From an uncultured Eggerthella sp. (GTDB taxonomy: Bacteria; Actinomycetota; Coriobacteriia; Coriobacteriales; Eggerthellaceae), in assembly GCA_900551155.1 (NCBI GenBank), contig URVA01000035.1, positions 1-13,205 on the forward strand: 13,205 bases of DNA, in the 5' to 3' direction. Shown here one piece after another: positions 12,955 through 13,205 of the stretch. Position 1 is the stretch's first letter. The number at the start of each line of letters is the position of its first letter. Both the position numbers and the translations under genes were made by a program. The notes under the pieces are model-generated. The model searched no databases. It had not been told where the DNA came from and saw nothing but the letters and a program-made list of their open reading frames with translations.

Positions 12955-13205
12955 ATGAAACGTTTCGCTTGTAACTTCTTTTCGGTCTTTTTTGCATTAC
13001 TTCTTTGTGTTGGTTTAATTCCTGTGGTTGCTTTTGCACAGTCCGATGAAGGGGCCGAATTCGCAAGCTGCGCCTCACGAAGCATTTAGCCTCGAAGAAG
13101 GAACTTACGTTGAAGGCGAAGTGCTGGTTCTGGTTGACGGTCAGTTGCCACAAAGTAATTCGCGATCTGTTCAAAACGAAACGCAGGATTTATTCTCCTT
13201 TAGCG
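12955..13205 (+). pseudogene. Secreted protein with frameshift after the signal peptide (partial)
   Basis: AGGAAGG (12942-12948) precedes ATG at 12955. The frame encodes a signal peptide: KR, a hydrophobic core FFSVFFALLLCVGLIPVV, and a likely cut after AFA (residue 28). It then stops at TAG 13087-13089 after 44 codons. The next frame is open from before that point to the window end and reads naturally as a mature N-terminus, including SLEEGTYVEGEVLVLVDGQ. Removing one G from the GGGG at 13051-13054 joins the two into QSDEGPNSQAAPHEAF. The EGEVLV pattern recalls the propeptide start of secreted subtilisin-like proteases, but too little is present to be sure. It could be a broken gene, a sequencing error, or a phase-variable or programmed shift. 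Confidence 0.65.

Noticed and set aside
12849..13174. Minus-strand open frames across the secreted protein region
   Set aside because: They have no ribosome binding sites or domains and run antisense to a clear signal peptide on the plus strand.

Overview
The window looks like chromosomal DNA of an anaerobic, gut-type bacterium. My best guess is a member of the Coriobacteriia (Eggerthellaceae or relatives), with Clostridia as the alternative. This rests on gene content only: a stand-alone carB, a BaiA-like short-chain dehydrogenase, a 3-hydroxyacyl-CoA dehydrogenase, a short DUF362 protein, a P1-type peptidase and an ABC-F protein. Most genes have clear AGGAGG-like ribosome binding sites. No rRNA, tRNA, IS element, integrase or CRISPR array was seen.

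Left part (1-3880): the tail of an unidentified gene (1-108) is followed by a 244-base leader with inverted repeats and then carB (353-3583), the large subunit of carbamoyl-phosphate synthase. carB ends at a strong intrinsic terminator. A second terminator faces it and serves the next leftward gene.

Middle part (3885-9317): two leftward genes (a DUF362 protein and a secreted lipoprotein nuclease) are divergent from a rightward short-chain dehydrogenase. The dehydrogenase converges with a leftward 3-hydroxyacyl-CoA dehydrogenase on a shared two-way terminator. That gene is divergent from a GNAT acetyltransferase, and the space between them holds a perfect 25-bp palindrome plus a repeated half-site.

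Right part (9318-13205): a leftward P1-family peptidase and a leftward ABC-F ATPase are followed by two rightward genes. The first is a small basic protein with a 7-residue repeat. The second is a secreted protein whose signal peptide is out of frame with its mature part. The ABC-F gene has a long leader with a three-codon upstream ORF carrying its own Shine-Dalgarno. Part of that upstream ORF is perfectly complementary to the ABC-F ribosome-binding region, which is the layout of an inducible translation attenuator. I consider this the most interesting signal in the window.

Two patterns recur. Most genes stand alone with their own promoter region rather than in operons. Short imperfect tandem duplications appear at many places (6149, 6276, 6403, 8586, 10608, 12438), both inside genes and in regulatory DNA.
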